NCBI GenBank assembly: GCA_020851795.1 | Contig: JADZCA010000011.1 | Span: forward strand, 25,456 to 89,455 | Reading direction: 5' to 3' | Origin: Planctomycetota bacterium | GTDB taxonomy: Bacteria > Planctomycetota > PLA2 > JAEUHO01 | Length of the DNA: 64,000 nucleotides | Shown here: positions 40,888 to 48,967 of the stretch, one piece after another | Layout of the letters: the number at the start of each line of letters is the position of its first letter | Position numbering within the stretch: the stretch's first letter is position 1 | Position numbers and translations under genes: made by a program | The notes under the pieces: generated by a model | What the model was told of the DNA's origin: nothing | The model's input: only the letters and a program-made list of their open reading frames with translations | Database searches by the model: none

Positions 40888-42058
40888 AGGGTCGCAGATC
40901 GCGGCAGCGCAAGAGGGACAGCAGGACGAACGCGGTGCCGTACGGCTTGTGGTAGCTGTAGAGCTGGTAGTCCCACCACGAGCCGTCGGGCTCCTGCAGC
41001 GGGAGCAGGTCGGCGACGATCGAGGCCGCGGCGCGACGCCGCGCGTCGGGCGGCACCAGGTCGAAGAGCTCCGTCGCGTAGTAGTAGCCGTAGAACGTGA
41101 AGTAGCCGGAGTTCTGGAACCAGCTCTCGTGCGGGTAGGGGTACTTGCGCGCGATGAGCAGCAGGTGCCCGTGCTGCTCGAGCCGCTCGAGCGCGCCCAC
41201 GGGCGCCGAGGTCGGCACCGCGCGGCCCCACCGCGCCATCGCACCGATGCACGCGGGCGCGCGCGCGAGGCTCCCGCCCGTCTTGTTGATGCCGCCCTGC
41301 GGGTAGTAGCGGTGGTCCCAGGAGTAGGCGAAGTTCCAGTCGGGCTTGCGCGTCATGTCCACCAGCGCGAGCCCGCGGTCCACCAGCTTGCGCGGCACCG
41401 CGACGCCGTGCTGCGCGGCGCGGTGCAGCGCGAGCAGCACCGACGCGGTCGTGAACGACGTCGCCCCGTGCTCGGGGCGCTGCGCGACGATGTCGAAGTT
41501 GTAGTAGCCCCACCCGCCGTCGACGAACTCGAAGCGCCCGAGGTAGTCGATGCACTCGTCGCAGGCCTTGCGGAGCACCGCGCGCCGCGTGTCGTCGGTC
41601 TCGTGGTCGAGAGCGCGCGCGAACGCCTCGAGCGCGTACGCGTGCGCCCAGACGTTGTAGAGCACGTCGGGGGAGTTGCGCCGCGCCTTGCGGTGGTTGG
41701 CGAGCAGCCACGAGAGCCCACGCTCGGCCGTCGCCGGGGCTCCCTCGACCTCGTCGCCGGCCTCGAGCAGCGCGCTGACCGCGAGGCCCGTGACCGCGAC
41801 CTCGAAGGTGTAGAACGCGCCGGGCACGGGGGCGTAGATGTCCCAGAGGTTGCTCGCGGGCGAGCCCCACGACCCCGAGCGCTGCTGCGAGGCGACCAGG
41901 TGCGCGACGCCCCGGCGCACCGCCGCTTCCACCGCCGCGCGGGCGGGCGCCGCGCCCGCGCGCGCCGGCGGCGCCGAGCGGGGGGCCCGCGCCGAGAGCG
42001 CCGACAGCGCGACACCCGCCGTCGCGGCGAGGACCAGGGCGAGCAGGACGACGCGCAT
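40886..42058 (-). CDS. Secreted prenyltransferase/squalene-cyclase-fold protein
   Basis: This 390-residue protein has an N-terminal signal segment (MRVVLLALVLAATAGVALSAL) and then alpha-toroid repeats. GVAHLVASQQRSGSWG, DGGWGYYNFD and LLPLQEPDGSWWDYQLYSYHKPYGTAFVLLSLLRC carry the Q-x3-G-x-W QW-like motif of squalene cyclases. The DXDD catalytic motif of hopene cyclases is not seen. Such secreted toroids are common in Planctomycetota and have no assigned activity. The ATG overlaps the stop of the HlyD-like gene (TGATG), so the two are probably co-translated and may work together outside the inner membrane. Confidence 0.75.
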   Translation of the reverse strand: MRVVLLALVLAATAGVALSALSARAPRSAPPARAGAAPARAAVEAAVRRGVAHLVASQQRSGSWGSPASNLWDIYAPVPGAFYTFEVAVTGLAVSALLEAGDEVEGAPATAERGLSWLLANHRKARRNSPDVLYNVWAHAYALEAFARALDHETDDTRRAVLRKACDECIDYLGRFEFVDGGWGYYNFDIVAQRPEHGATSFTTASVLLALHRAAQHGVAVPRKLVDRGLALVDMTRKPDWNFAYSWDHRYYPQGGINKTGGSLARAPACIGAMARWGRAVPTSAPVGALERLEQHGHLLLIARKYPYPHESWFQNSGYFTFYGYYYATELFDLVPPDARRRAAASIVADLLPLQEPDGSWWDYQLYSYHKPYGTAFVLLSLLRCRDLRP

Positions 42059-43509
42059 CAGCCCTTCGGGGCCTTGGCGAGCACCTTCTCGCCGGCGGAG
42101 AGCCCCTCGAGGACCTCCACCTTGCCGTCGTTCGTCTCGCCCACCTTGACCTCGCGCGGCGAGGCCTTGCCCTCGGCGTCCACGACGTGCACGACGCGCT
42201 TCTCGCCGTCGGTGCCCACCGCGGCGACGGGCAGCACGATCGCATCCGCCGTCTCGCGCACGAGGATCTTCGCCTTCGCGGTGAACCCGGGCATGAGCCG
42301 GTCGTCGCGGTCGTCGAGGTCCACGACGACCTCGAAGCCGCCCTCGCCCGGCGTCAGCCCGACGCGGGCCACGCGGCCCTTGAGCGTCTTCTTCTCGTCG
42401 GCCGCGGGACGGACCTCGGTCGCGGCGCCGGCCTTGACGTCGAGGACCTTCGCCTCGGGGACGGCGGTGCGGAACCCGACCGCACCGCGGTCCACGATCG
42501 TGAAGATCGGCGCGCGGGCGCGCAGCTTCTTGCCCTTCTCGAGCGACCGCGCCGTCTCGTCCACGCCCTGCCAGCGGCCGCGGTTGCAGCCGCCGGGGAC
42601 GGCGAGCCCCGCGCGCGGCGCCTTGACGACGAGGCGGTCGCGGTCGGCGCGCAGCTTCTCGAACGCCTTCGTGCGGCGCGCGAGCTCGGCCTCGTTCTTC
42701 TCGAGCTCGATGCGGCCCTGCGCGAGCTGCAGGTCGGCCGTGGCGAGCAGCCGCTCGAGCTCGAGGCGCTCCTTGGCGGCCTCGAGCTCGAGGACCTGCC
42801 CGTCGACCACGAGGTCCTGCTCGAGGTACCAGGCCGTGCGCCGGCGCTGGAACTCGAGGCCGATGCGCATGCGCTCGAGCTGGCGCGCGGAGCGGCCGAG
42901 CACGATGCGCTCGGTCTCCTCGACCGCGTCGCCCGCCCCGTAGAGCTTCTCGAGCTGGGCGTGCTCCTCCTCCTGGTCCTTGAGCGAGTCCTCCGCGCCC
43001 TTCAGGCGCAGCTCGGCCTCCTTGACGCGCATCGCGCGTTCCTCGGCCTGGAAGCGGGACAGCGCCCGCTCGGCGCGCAGCTTCTCGAGCTCGGCGCGCT
43101 GGCGCGCGAGCTGCGAGCCGGCGGTGCTGCGGGTCGTGTTCTCGCGCAGCACCTCGACGCCGCGCTTGAAGCCGTCGAGGTCGCGGCGCGCGTTCTCGAG
43201 CTGCTCGTCGATCGTCTCCGTCGAGAAGCGGACGAGGAGCTGGTCCTTCTCGACCGTGCCGCCCGGGAAGGCCTCGACGACCTCGAGCTCGCCGCCGTAC
43301 ACGTCGGGCTCCACCGACACCTCGGTGGCCCCGCGCGGGTCGAGGACGCCGCTCGCCTCGACCCACACCGCGAACTTGGCCTTGACGACCTCGACGGTCT
43401 CGGGGGCCGTCTTCGCGGCCTCGGCGGCCTTCTCCTCGTCCGCACGGGCGGCGGCCGGGAGCGAGAGCAGGACGGCCGCGAGCGCGACCGGGAACCAGCG
43501 CAGGGACAT
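42058..43509 (-). CDS. Periplasmic adaptor protein (HlyD/RND membrane-fusion type)
   Basis: This 483-residue protein has a cleavable signal peptide (ending AAARAD) and the barrel-sandwich start VEASGVLDPRGATEVSVEPDVYGGELEVVE. Residues about 110-320 are a very long charged coiled coil. The returning lipoyl half reads LVVKAPRAGLAVPGG, and beta-barrel strands near the end include DDRLMPGFTAKAKILV and VLPVAAVGTDGEKRVVHVV. Such adaptors bridge an inner-membrane transporter to the outer membrane. No ABC or RND pump gene is adjacent, and its only partner is the alpha-toroid gene. It may serve a distant transporter or have another role. Confidence 0.8.
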   Translation of the reverse strand: MSLRWFPVALAAVLLSLPAAARADEEKAAEAAKTAPETVEVVKAKFAVWVEASGVLDPRGATEVSVEPDVYGGELEVVEAFPGGTVEKDQLLVRFSTETIDEQLENARRDLDGFKRGVEVLRENTTRSTAGSQLARQRAELEKLRAERALSRFQAEERAMRVKEAELRLKGAEDSLKDQEEEHAQLEKLYGAGDAVEETERIVLGRSARQLERMRIGLEFQRRRTAWYLEQDLVVDGQVLELEAAKERLELERLLATADLQLAQGRIELEKNEAELARRTKAFEKLRADRDRLVVKAPRAGLAVPGGCNRGRWQGVDETARSLEKGKKLRARAPIFTIVDRGAVGFRTAVPEAKVLDVKAGAATEVRPAADEKKTLKGRVARVGLTPGEGGFEVVVDLDDRDDRLMPGFTAKAKILVRETADAIVLPVAAVGTDGEKRVVHVVDAEGKASPREVKVGETNDGKVEVLEGLSAGEKVLAKAPKG

Positions 43510-43606
43510 GCGAGGACTCCGAAGGGGCGCCGCAGCGCCGGAGCGTGGGGGAGAGCGGTGGGGCTGCGGGGAGGAGGAGGACGGCGCCGTCAGGCGCCGC
43601 GGTGGA

Positions 43607-43618
43607 GGGGGGGGGGGG
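43607..43618 (+). repeat. 12-base poly-G tract
   Basis: A run of twelve G lies between two minus-strand genes. On each side is a near-identical 19-base sequence (GCGCCGTCAG[GA]CGCCGCGG, at about 43584 and 43630). The second copy overlaps the end of the small downstream gene, which suggests a local duplication. Confidence 0.8.
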
Positions 43619-43636
43619 AAAGCGAGCGCCGCGCCG

Positions 43637-43897
43637 TCAGACGCCGCGGACGAGGATCCGGCGCGGGCCGGCGCCGCCGGCCGCGCGCGCGAAGAAGTGG
43701 AGGCCGCTGAGGCGGGCGCCGCCGCCGGCGGTCACGACGACCGGCGCGCCGTCGGGGGCGGACCGCGACGACCCGGTGGCGAACTCCACCCGGCCGTCGA
43801 ACGAGCGCAGCACCGCCTCGACCGGGGCCTTCTCGGGCGTGCTCCCGAGCAGGCGCCAGCCTTCCTCGGGGGTCAACGTGAGGGTGAAGGACTCCAT
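43637..43897 (-). CDS. Small hypothetical protein
   Basis: This 86-residue protein is not recognised and has no signal peptide or membrane segment. It reads as strands and one helix (FTLTLTPEEGWRLLG, VEFATGSS, APVVVTAGGG, RRILVRGV). The ATG at 43897 is the first one that leaves a compact product. A longer form from 43930 would add an Ala/Arg-rich extension. It is upstream of the HlyD-like gene on the same strand, separated by 127 bases that hold the poly-G tract. Coding status rests on frame and position only. Confidence 0.5.
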   Translation of the reverse strand: MESFTLTLTPEEGWRLLGSTPEKAPVEAVLRSFDGRVEFATGSSRSAPDGAPVVVTAGGGARLSGLHFFARAAGGAGPRRILVRGV

Positions 43898-43996
43898 GGC
43901 GGCGCTCCGTCGGGCCGCGGGAGCGTACACGCGCCCCGCCCCGCGCGGAACGGCCGACCGGCCGCGGGCGTTCGTGGAGCGCGCGCGGGGCCCGGG

Positions 43997-44002
43997 TAGG
44001 GT
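43997..44002 (+). promoter_or_regulatory. -10-like TAGGGT before the FIST gene
   Basis: TAGGGT ends eight bases before the ATG at 44011, with no ribosome-binding sequence between. It belongs to the leaderless-type set. Confidence 0.4.
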
Positions 44003-44010
44003 TCCCGGCG

Positions 44011-45210
44011 ATGCGCTGGGCCGCCTCCGCCGCCGTTTCGGCCGACCTCGTCCCGCTCGCCGACCGCGTGCTCGGCGACGTGGTGCGCGGGCTCGGGGGC
44101 GAACGGCCCGACCTCGCCTTCGTGTTCTTCGGCCCCGACCACGCGCCGCGCGTGGCGGCGCTGCGCGAACGGGTGCGGGCCGCGCTCGGGCCCGTCCCGG
44201 TCGTCGGCGCGTCCGCGCTCGGCGTGGTGGGCGGCGGCCGCGAGCACGAGGGGCGCACCGGCCTCTCGGTGACGGCGGCGCGGCTGCCCGACGTCGCCGT
44301 GCGGCTCTTCCACGTGACCGAGGACCGGCTGCCGAGCCCCGACGCCCCGCCGTCGGCGTGGCACGCGGCCCTCGACGTGCCCGCGACCCCCACGCCGGGG
44401 TTCGTGCTCGTCGCCGACCCGTACTCGGTGCGCGCCGACACGCTCGTCGGCGGCCTCGATTTCGCCTGGCCCGGCGCGCGAAAGGTCGGCGGGCTCGCCA
44501 GCGGCGCCGCGGGCCCCGGCGACACGGTGCTGCTCGTGGGGGACCGCGTGGTGTCGGGCGGCGCGGTCGGCGTCGCGCTCGCCGGCGACGTCGTGCTGGC
44601 GCCCGCCGTGGCGCAAGGCTGCCGTCCGTTCGGCCCCACGATGACGATCACCGCGTGCCGCGAGCACCTGCTGCTCACGCTCGACGGCCAGCCCGCCCTC
44701 GACGCGGTGCAGCGCGTCCTCCGCGAGGGCACCGAGCGCGACCGCGCGCTGGCGCGCTCGTCGGCGCTCTTCCTCGGCGTCGAGACCGACCCGTTCGCCG
44801 TCCCCACCGACGACGGGGGGCCGTGGCTCGTGCGCAACTTCCTCGGGCGCGAGCGCGACGGCGGCGGGCTGTTCGTCGGCGAGCGGCTGCGCGTGGGACG
44901 GCGCGTCCGCATGCACCTGCGCGACCGCGCGACCTCGGCGGAGGACCTCGAGAAGACGCTCGACGCGTGCGCCTCGACGCTGCCGGCGCCGTGCGCGGGC
45001 GCGCTCGTCTTCTCGTGCCTCGGGCGCGGGATGCACCTCTACGGCGTGCCCGACCACGACGCGCGGGCGTTCCACGCGCGCTTCCCGGGCGTGCCGCTGG
45101 GCGGGTTCTTCTGCAGCGGCGAGATCGGGCCGGTGGGCTCGAGCACGCACCTCCACGGCTTCACGTCGTCGTTCGGCCTCTTCCTGCCGAAGACGACGAG
45201 GGACGCGTAG
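44011..45210 (+). CDS. FIST N/C-domain sensory protein
   Basis: This 399-residue protein matches the FIST family of putative small-ligand sensors. The N-terminal half contains PDLAFVFFGPDHAPRV, VVGASALGVVGGG and KVGGLASGAAGPG. The C-terminal half contains AQGCRPFGPTMTIT, ALVFSCLGRGMHLYG and PLGGFFCSGEIGPVG. FIST domains usually bind amino-acid-like ligands and feed signalling proteins such as histidine kinases or cyclases. Here the protein stands alone, with no kinase or receiver domain. A glycosyltransferase gene follows 67 bases downstream on the same strand. Confidence 0.9.
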   Translation: MRWAASAAVSADLVPLADRVLGDVVRGLGGERPDLAFVFFGPDHAPRVAALRERVRAALGPVPVVGASALGVVGGGREHEGRTGLSVTAARLPDVAVRLFHVTEDRLPSPDAPPSAWHAALDVPATPTPGFVLVADPYSVRADTLVGGLDFAWPGARKVGGLASGAAGPGDTVLLVGDRVVSGGAVGVALAGDVVLAPAVAQGCRPFGPTMTITACREHLLLTLDGQPALDAVQRVLREGTERDRALARSSALFLGVETDPFAVPTDDGGPWLVRNFLGRERDGGGLFVGERLRVGRRVRMHLRDRATSAEDLEKTLDACASTLPAPCAGALVFSCLGRGMHLYGVPDHDARAFHARFPGVPLGGFFCSGEIGPVGSSTHLHGFTSSFGLFLPKTTRDA

Positions 45211-45277
45211 GCGTTGCGGCGACCGCGGCCCCGTTCGTCGTCGCCGCGCGCGGCCTCGGTCGCGGCGTAGCGCGCCC

Positions 45278-46387
45278 GTGCGGGTCGTCCACGCCACGCT
45301 CGACGGGAACCTGCCGCGCTACGGGATCGGCCTCGCGGTCGTGCGTCTCTGCGGTGCGCTCGCCGCGCGAGGGCACGACGTCACGCTGCTCGCGCGCGCC
45401 GAGGGCGCGCGCGAGGTCGCGGCGCGCGCGCTCGCGCCCGGCGTGCGCGTCGTCGGGCTCGAGCACGTCCGCGGCTGGTGGGGCGGGCGTCGCGGCTACG
45501 TCGCGCAGTTGCGCCGCGCAGTCGCGCCGCGCGCCGACGTCGTGCACGCGCACACGCTGACGAGGCTGGCGCGCTGGCTCGTGCCGGCGCGCGCGCGCCG
45601 CGGGGCCCCGCTCGTGGTCACGGCGCACGCGTCCGACGAGCTCGGGCCCGCGGCGAGCGCCGCCGGCGGCGTGCCCGGCGCGCGCGCGCGGCGCCACGCG
45701 CGCCACGTCGCGCGCGTGCTCGCGCGCGCCGCCGAGGTCGTCGCGCCGAGCCGCTGGATGGCGGATCGGGTCGCGGCGGTCGCGGGGCGCGCGGTGCACG
45801 CGATCGGGCTCGGGGCGACCGAGGACGTCGCCTCCGACGTGCGCGCCCACGAGGGGTTCACCGTGCTCGTGCTCGGTCGGCTCGTCGTCGAGAAGGGCGT
45901 GGACCTGCTCCTCGAGGGCTTCGCGCGCGGGCTCGGCGACGACCCGACGGCGACGCTCGTGGTCGCGGGCGACGGGCCCGAGCGCGCGGCGCTCGAGCGG
46001 CGCGCGGCCGAACGCGCGCCCGGCCGCGTGCGTTTCGTCGGCTACGCGGAGGGCGCCGCGCGTCGTGCGCTGCTCGCCGACGCCGACGTGGTGGCCGTGC
46101 CGACCCGCGGCGACTACGAGACCTTCGGCCTCGCCGCGCTCGACGCGAGCGCCGCCGGGGTCGCGTTGCTGGTCGCGGGCGGCGGCGCGCTGCCCGAGCG
46201 CGTGGCCGCCGGCGAGGGGCGGTGCGTCGCTTCGGGGGACCCCGACGCGTGGGCGCGCGCGCTGCGCGCGCTGCGGGACGACCCCGCCGGACGCCGCCGC
46301 ATGGGGGACGCGGGGAGGGCGTCGGCGCGCGCCCAGTCGTGGGACGCCAGCGCGGCGGCTCACGAAGCCCTCTACGCGACGCTCTGA
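45278..46387 (+). CDS. GT4 family glycosyltransferase
   Basis: This 369-residue GT-B enzyme begins at a GTG with RVVHATLDGNLPRYGIGLAVVRLCGALAARGHDV. It has the acceptor-side DVVHAHTLTRLARWLV and the donor site VLVLGRLVVEKGVDLLLEGFARG, then GDGPERAALE and the EX7E-like GDYETFGLAALDASAAGV. GT4 enzymes build polysaccharides or glycolipids from nucleotide sugars. Acceptor and sugar are unknown. It is unlinked to other glycan genes, lying after the FIST gene and before a lipoprotein gene. Confidence 0.9.
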   Translation: MRVVHATLDGNLPRYGIGLAVVRLCGALAARGHDVTLLARAEGAREVAARALAPGVRVVGLEHVRGWWGGRRGYVAQLRRAVAPRADVVHAHTLTRLARWLVPARARRGAPLVVTAHASDELGPAASAAGGVPGARARRHARHVARVLARAAEVVAPSRWMADRVAAVAGRAVHAIGLGATEDVASDVRAHEGFTVLVLGRLVVEKGVDLLLEGFARGLGDDPTATLVVAGDGPERAALERRAAERAPGRVRFVGYAEGAARRALLADADVVAVPTRGDYETFGLAALDASAAGVALLVAGGGALPERVAAGEGRCVASGDPDAWARALRALRDDPAGRRRMGDAGRASARAQSWDASAAAHEALYATL

Positions 46388-46447
46388 GCCCGGCAAACCG
46401 CCCCCCGGTCTGGCGCGAATCCTTTGTGGAGAATCCGGCACACGGGG

Positions 46448-46453
46448 TATACC
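46448..46453 (+). promoter_or_regulatory. Candidate -10 TATACC for the Cys-rich lipoprotein gene
   Basis: TATACC sits in ACGGGGTATACCTACCCCC. The paralogous gene at 60700 has the closely similar ACGGGGATATACTCCCCCC upstream. TTGTGG, 18 bases earlier, could be a -35 box. The leader here would be about 195 bases, whereas the paralogue has about 45. Confidence 0.45.
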
Positions 46454-46640
46454 TACCCCCGGTTTCGGAGGTCGCGGGGCGCGGACCCGTCCTCGAGAGG
46501 CATTCGCCCATCGAGGTCGGTTCCGACCCCCCTGAACGCCGCCCACTTCGGGTCAAGCGAGCAGGCTCCGTGACCGACCGAACGAAGTGTTGCCTCTCCG
46601 AGCGCCGCGGGGTTCAATCCCCGGGGTCCGGGGACGTTTC

Positions 46641-46647
46641 AAGGAGG
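46641..46647 (+). promoter_or_regulatory. Strong Shine-Dalgarno AAGGAGG
   Basis: AAGGAGG lies nine bases before the ATG at 46657. It is the best ribosome-binding site in the window and fixes the start of the lipoprotein gene. Together with the T-tract terminator it suggests high expression. Confidence 0.7.
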
Positions 46648-46656
46648 TTCAACGGT

Positions 46657-47622
46657 ATGCGGTCTACGCTCCTGCAGGCCGGGCGTGTCGGGGTCGTCGT
46701 GGCCCTCGTTCTCGCTGTCGGCCTTCTCGCGGCGGGCTGTTCGAGCTGCAACTCGTGCAACACCTGCGCCACCAACACGTGCGCGCAGCCGTGCAACACG
46801 AACCCCTGCGGCACGTGCCAGCCTGCGAAGCCTGTCTGCGAGGCGCCGTGCGCCCCGCCCGCCCCGGCGCCCTGCGCGCAGCCGGGTTGCGGCCCCTTCC
46901 CGGCGAACGCGAAGCCGGGCGAGGCCTGGTGCTGCGTCTGGATCCCCCCGACGTACGCGACGGTGACGAAGCAGGTGTGCAAGTCGCCGGAGCGCTGCGA
47001 GAAGGAGTGGGTCCCGCCGGTGATGGAGACCATCACCGAGCGCGTCATGGTCGAGTGCGAGCGCGTCAACCGCATCCCGGTCCCCGCGGTCTTCGAGACC
47101 GTGTCTGAGCAGGTCTGCACCTGCCCCGAGCAGGTCAACCGCATTCCGGTCCCGGCCGTCTTCCAGACGGTCGAGGAGTGCGTCGAGGTCTGCGGCGCCC
47201 GCACCGAGTGGCAGAAGATCGACTGCCCGCCGGCCGACGCGGCCGCCGGCAAGTCGGACTGCTACGCCCTCGTGACGATCCCGCCGGTCTTCGAGAAGCG
47301 CCAGAAGCAGGTCTGCGTCCAGCCCGAGACGTGCCGTGAGGAGATCATCCCCGCGAAGTACGAGACGGTGACGAAGCAGGTCTGCAAGCAGCCCGAGACC
47401 TGCCGCGAGGAGATCATCCCGGCCCGCTACGAGGACCGGACGCGCCAGGTCGAGAAGACCTGCGGTTACTACAAGGACATTCCGATCCCGGCCGTGTTCG
47501 AGACGGTGTCGGAACAGGTCTGCAACAACGACGGCCGCTGGGAGTGGAAGCTCAACACCTCCTGCGCCGTCCCGATGCCCGCCGCCACCAACCCGTGTGG
47601 CGACGCGGCGATGCCGAAGTAA
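46657..47622 (+). CDS. Cysteine-rich lipoprotein with tandem ETV(S/T)xQVC repeats
   Basis: This 321-residue lipoprotein has a signal peptide with lipobox LLAAGC, then a cluster of some 15 cysteines in 65 residues (SSCNSCNTCATNTC). The body is five or six imperfect repeats of about 25-40 residues built on IPAVFETVSEQVC, PPTYATVTKQVC and IPAKYETVTKQVC. It ends with GRWEWKLNTSCAVP. A second protein with the same KPGEAWC start and EWxxNxxC end lies at 60700. No enzyme motif is seen. A surface or periplasmic scaffold, possibly metal-binding or disulfide-linked, is a guess. The strong ribosome-binding site and terminator mark a single-gene transcript. Confidence 0.75.
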   Translation: MRSTLLQAGRVGVVVALVLAVGLLAAGCSSCNSCNTCATNTCAQPCNTNPCGTCQPAKPVCEAPCAPPAPAPCAQPGCGPFPANAKPGEAWCCVWIPPTYATVTKQVCKSPERCEKEWVPPVMETITERVMVECERVNRIPVPAVFETVSEQVCTCPEQVNRIPVPAVFQTVEECVEVCGARTEWQKIDCPPADAAAGKSDCYALVTIPPVFEKRQKQVCVQPETCREEIIPAKYETVTKQVCKQPETCREEIIPARYEDRTRQVEKTCGYYKDIPIPAVFETVSEQVCNNDGRWEWKLNTSCAVPMPAATNPCGDAAMPK

Positions 47623-47654
47623 CCTCCGACGTCTCTCCGTCGGGAGAGGCTCTC

Positions 47655-47687
47655 GGCCCCCGCGCTGCAAGGCGCGGGGGCCGTTTT
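47655..47687 (+). terminator. Intrinsic terminator
   Basis: An 11-bp stem, GGCCCCCGCGC with its complement, surrounds TGCAAG and is followed by GTTTT, 33 bases after the lipoprotein stop. It is the only canonical Rho-independent terminator I see in the window. Confidence 0.88.
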
Positions 47688-47690
47688 CAT

Positions 47691-47718
47691 AGGGGGATCC
47701 CGCGGACGGGATCCCCCT
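47691..47718. repeat. 12-bp perfect palindrome after the terminator
   Basis: AGGGGGATCCCG, four bases CGGA, then its exact complement. It has the same CCCG..CGGG centre as the palindromes at 40197 and 62236, with different arms. Confidence 0.8.
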
Positions 47719-48909
47719 CGAGCGCACCGCGCGCAGCGGACGGCGGGGGAAGGCGGGCGGGCGTCGCGTGCGGTCGGCGCGCGCGAGAGGCGCGCCGGGG
47801 GCCGGAGGGCGCGCGGGGTGTCCGGGCGCCGCGCGTGGACGAACGCAGAGATGCGCAGCCACGGTACGGGGGCAGGGTGCCGCGCGGTCGGTGGGGCGCG
47901 GCCGACGTGGAGCCGTCCCGAACTCCGCGGGCCCGCTGCGCCGCGGGACGGACGGCCCCTCCTGCGACCGCCTGGCCTGTCCGCGATCGGTCGCCCGCTC
48001 GGATGCAGCGGGCGGCGCGCCAGCCGCCACGGCCGCGTGAGGGGTGGAGTCGGCGGCCCGACGCGCGGCCGGGGGCGGGGGCGCGGCGGGTCAGCGGGAC
48101 CGCAAGGACACCGAGCGGCCGCAACCGCGGACAGCTCCTCCTCCGCTCATCGCCGTCCATGCGGGTCGTACTTGGAGCGCGGGTCGATCGGTCCAAGGTG
48201 AGCTCGAGCGGACGGTGCGACGCTGGATGGACTTGGACGGACGGGCCGACGACGTTGCGAAGTGGCTCGGTCCGCCGGAGGCGGGCCACAAGATGGGGCC
48301 TCGTTGGCGGGTTATCGGACGAATGCAGGGTATTGCGTGTCCGATAACCAATGCTGTGGCGGAGTGCCGGGCCGACGGGAGCCGATCGCGGCGCGCGTCG
48401 TAGGGCGATGCGAGGCGGGCTCCGGGGACGGCCGGCTGCACCGACGGCGAGCGTATCCGCGACACGGAGCCGAACCGCCGTGGGTCCGTGGCCTCGGCCT
48501 CGGGACCGCTGGGTCTCGAGATCCACGTCCAGCGTTGGGGTCCGTCGCGCCGCCGGGCGGCCGGGTGGGCGGCGGTCCCGGCGTCGTCGGGCGGAGACCG
48601 CGCCGCGAGGTCACCGGTCGTGGACGAGGCGACGGAGGGCTCAGCCGGAACCCATCCGGGCGGCCCGGCGGCACGTCGGGCGCGCCGGGCCCGCACCCAG
48701 CACGACGAGCCGGGGGACAGCCGACCGTGGGCGCGGCGCTTCCCGACCGGGCAGCGGGCCGCGGTCGGACGCGCGACCTGCGCGCGGGGCGGGGCCGCGG
48801 GGGGCCGCGGGCGGCGGGGGCTGGCCCCGTGCCACGGTCCCACGGCCCCGCGCGGGGGGGAGCGCCGCGGGCGTGACGGCGCGCGGGCGCGACCCGCGGC
48901 CCGGCGCGG
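47719..48909. other. Gene-less convergent region
   Basis: About 1.2 kb without a gene I can support. Open frames here lack starts, ribosome sites and recognisable motifs. It is unusually long for this compact genome. The centre holds a perfect 11-bp AT-richer hairpin (48310-48349). TGGACTTGGAC near 48229 also occurs in the other large gene-less junction near 40450. Weak complementarity between the two halves suggests an old, decayed palindrome, but I cannot quantify it. Confidence 0.5.
48310..48349. repeat. Perfect 11-bp hairpin at the centre of the gap
   Basis: GGTTATCGGAC and its complement enclose an 18-base loop that includes ATGCAGGGT. The same nine bases occur in the third copy of the 233-bp element, near 63948. 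The stem is much less G+C-rich than its surroundings. Confidence 0.75.
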
Positions 48910-48938
48910 GCCCGACGGCACGCCACGCGCCGTCGGGC
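48910..48938 (-). terminator. Hairpin after the flotillin-like gene
   Basis: GCCCGACGGC and its complement form a 10-bp stem with a 9-base loop, 30 bases past the flotillin stop. No T-tract follows. Confidence 0.45.
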
Positions 48939-48967
48939 TTCCCGACCGTCGGCGGCGGGCCCGGCGC

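Noticed and set aside
46600..46635. tRNA-like T-arm (GGTTCAATCC) before the Cys-rich lipoprotein gene
   Set aside because: The T-loop-like bases are flanked by a short stem, but no acceptor strand, D-arm or anticodon arm lies at tRNA distance. The nearest complementary 5' strand is about 125 bases away.
47768..48403. Small overlapping frames in the 1.2-kb gap
   Set aside because: No start context, no motif and no consistent amino-acid composition. The central hairpin interrupts them.
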